A DNA stretch of 6,846 nucleotides from the NCBI GenBank assembly GCA_913061385.1, contig CAJXTM010000197.1, forward strand, positions 1 through 6,846. The letters run 5' to 3'. The DNA is from an uncultured Rhodopirellula sp. Its GTDB lineage: Bacteria > Planctomycetota > Planctomycetia > Pirellulales > Pirellulaceae. This document shows, in pieces, positions 6,404 through 6,846 of the stretch. The position numbers and the translations under genes were made by a program. How positions within the stretch are numbered: the stretch's first letter is position 1; each line of letters begins with the position of its first letter. Below the pieces are notes generated by a model. That model saw nothing but the letters and a program-made list of their open reading frames with translations, searched no databases and was not told the DNA's origin.

Positions 6404-6797
6404 TTACCAAATCTGTAGATTCAACTGCAAGTCGATCCCAGTTTGCAATAAAACCTGCTCCCTGACCCGTTCAATGAGTCTGAGACACTGTTCGCTGGTT
6501 GCACCGGAATGTGCAATCATGAATTGCGGATGCTGGCCATCGATGGCCACTTCCCCTTCACGAAGCCCAGCGAGCCCGACTGTTTGCAACAAATCTTTTG
6601 CTGGCATTCCATCAGGATCGACGAATGGCATTGCAATTCGCGGCTCTTCGGTTGGCCGAGCGGCATTCCGGCTGATCCAAAGTTTTTGCATACGCTTTGT
6701 CAGCGCCAGCACGTCACGAGTCTCCAATTCAAAACTCACATCAAGTACGGCAAGCCCCAAAAGCGATGTTTTTCGGTGTGAGAAACCAGCCTCCTGC
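6404..6797 (-). CDS. murB: MurB-like C-terminal fragment, possibly catalytically impaired
   Basis: C-terminal 130 residues of a UDP-N-acetylenolpyruvoylglucosamine reductase (MurB) family protein; MurB makes UDP-MurNAc in the cytoplasm for peptidoglycan synthesis. The FAD-binding N-terminal part is cut off by the contig end. GFSHRKTSLL fits the YR-S segment; VLDVSFELETRD, LTKRMQKLWISRNAARP, MPAKDLLQTVGLAGLREGEVAI and HPQFMIAHSGATSEQCLRLIERVREQV follow the family's C-terminal domain in order, ending DLQLNLQIW. Two usual catalytic positions look altered: where MurB has G(S/C)-F-K-N-P, this reads AMPFVDP (about residues 55-61 of the fragment), and the C-terminal L-E-x-E-V motif reads LQLNL. It may therefore be a divergent or inactive paralogue rather than the main MurB. 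The apparent ATG and first codons (MCIRD) on this frame are adapter sequence. It lies 100 bp upstream of ftsQ. Confidence 0.82.
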
Positions 6798-6846
6798 CTG
6801 TCTCTTATACACATCTGACGCTGCCGACGACTCCTTACGTGTAGAT
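6798..6846. other. Illumina Nextera i5 adapter, inverted copy (non-biological)
   Basis: Reverse complement of the left-end adapter: mosaic end CTGTCTCTTATACACATCT (6798-6816), bridge GACGCTGCCGACGA (6817-6830), index CTCCTTAC (6831-6838, complement of GTAAGGAG) and start of the P5 tail GTGTAGAT (6839-6846). It is identical to the left copy in content, one base longer. Confidence 0.99.

Noticed and set aside
1..6846. Perfect 48-bp terminal inverted repeats, suggesting a composite transposon or linear element
   Set aside because: The repeats are Nextera adapter with an index barcode. The Tn5 mosaic end comes from the library preparation, and there is no transposase gene inside.

Overview
The insert looks like chromosomal DNA of a planctomycete (phylum Planctomycetota), probably from an environmental or metagenomic assembly. 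The evidence is the combination of a Tat-exported DUF1501 protein, an exported isochorismatase-fold hydrolase of the subfamily common in Planctomycetota and Verrucomicrobiota, and a planctomycete-style MurB tail followed directly by an FtsQ-like gene. These family assignments come from reading the translations, not from a search. Genus cannot be told. Base composition is close to balanced by eye.

Both ends are not biological. Positions 1-48 and 6798-6846 are the same Illumina Nextera i5 adapter (with index GTAAGGAG) in opposite orientations. The genomic insert is about 49-6797, and the genes touching each end are cut by the end of the contig.

Layout. Left block (+ strand, 49-2505): the C-terminal end of the TadA/CpaF secretion ATPase, then tadB and tadC, the two inner-membrane platform proteins of a Tad/Flp-type pilus or type II secretion-like machine. 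After tadC comes a 225-bp gap holding a 15-bp tandem repeat. Middle: an exported cysteine hydrolase (+, 2731-3687) converges on a Tat-exported DUF1501 protein (-, 3684-5198), and their stop codons overlap. A 235-bp gap with a 14-bp tandem repeat separates the DUF1501 gene from the right block. Right block (- strand): a truncated murB-like gene (6797-6404) upstream of an ftsQ/divIB-like gene (6303-5434). This is a piece of the dcw (division and cell wall) cluster, with neither ftsA nor ftsZ following ftsQ. The 100-bp murB-ftsQ gap holds a terminator-like hairpin and a second inverted repeat.

How the genes relate: CpaF, TadB and TadC act as motor plus platform of one pilus machine. MurB and FtsQ belong to peptidoglycan precursor synthesis and septal assembly. 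The two middle genes encode exported proteins of unknown physiological role. I see no CRISPR array, tRNA, rRNA or real mobile element, and no strong case for a wholly new system. The points most worth a second look are the adapter ends, the MurB tail that appears to lack catalytic residues, the dcw remnant, and two short tandem arrays sharing a core.
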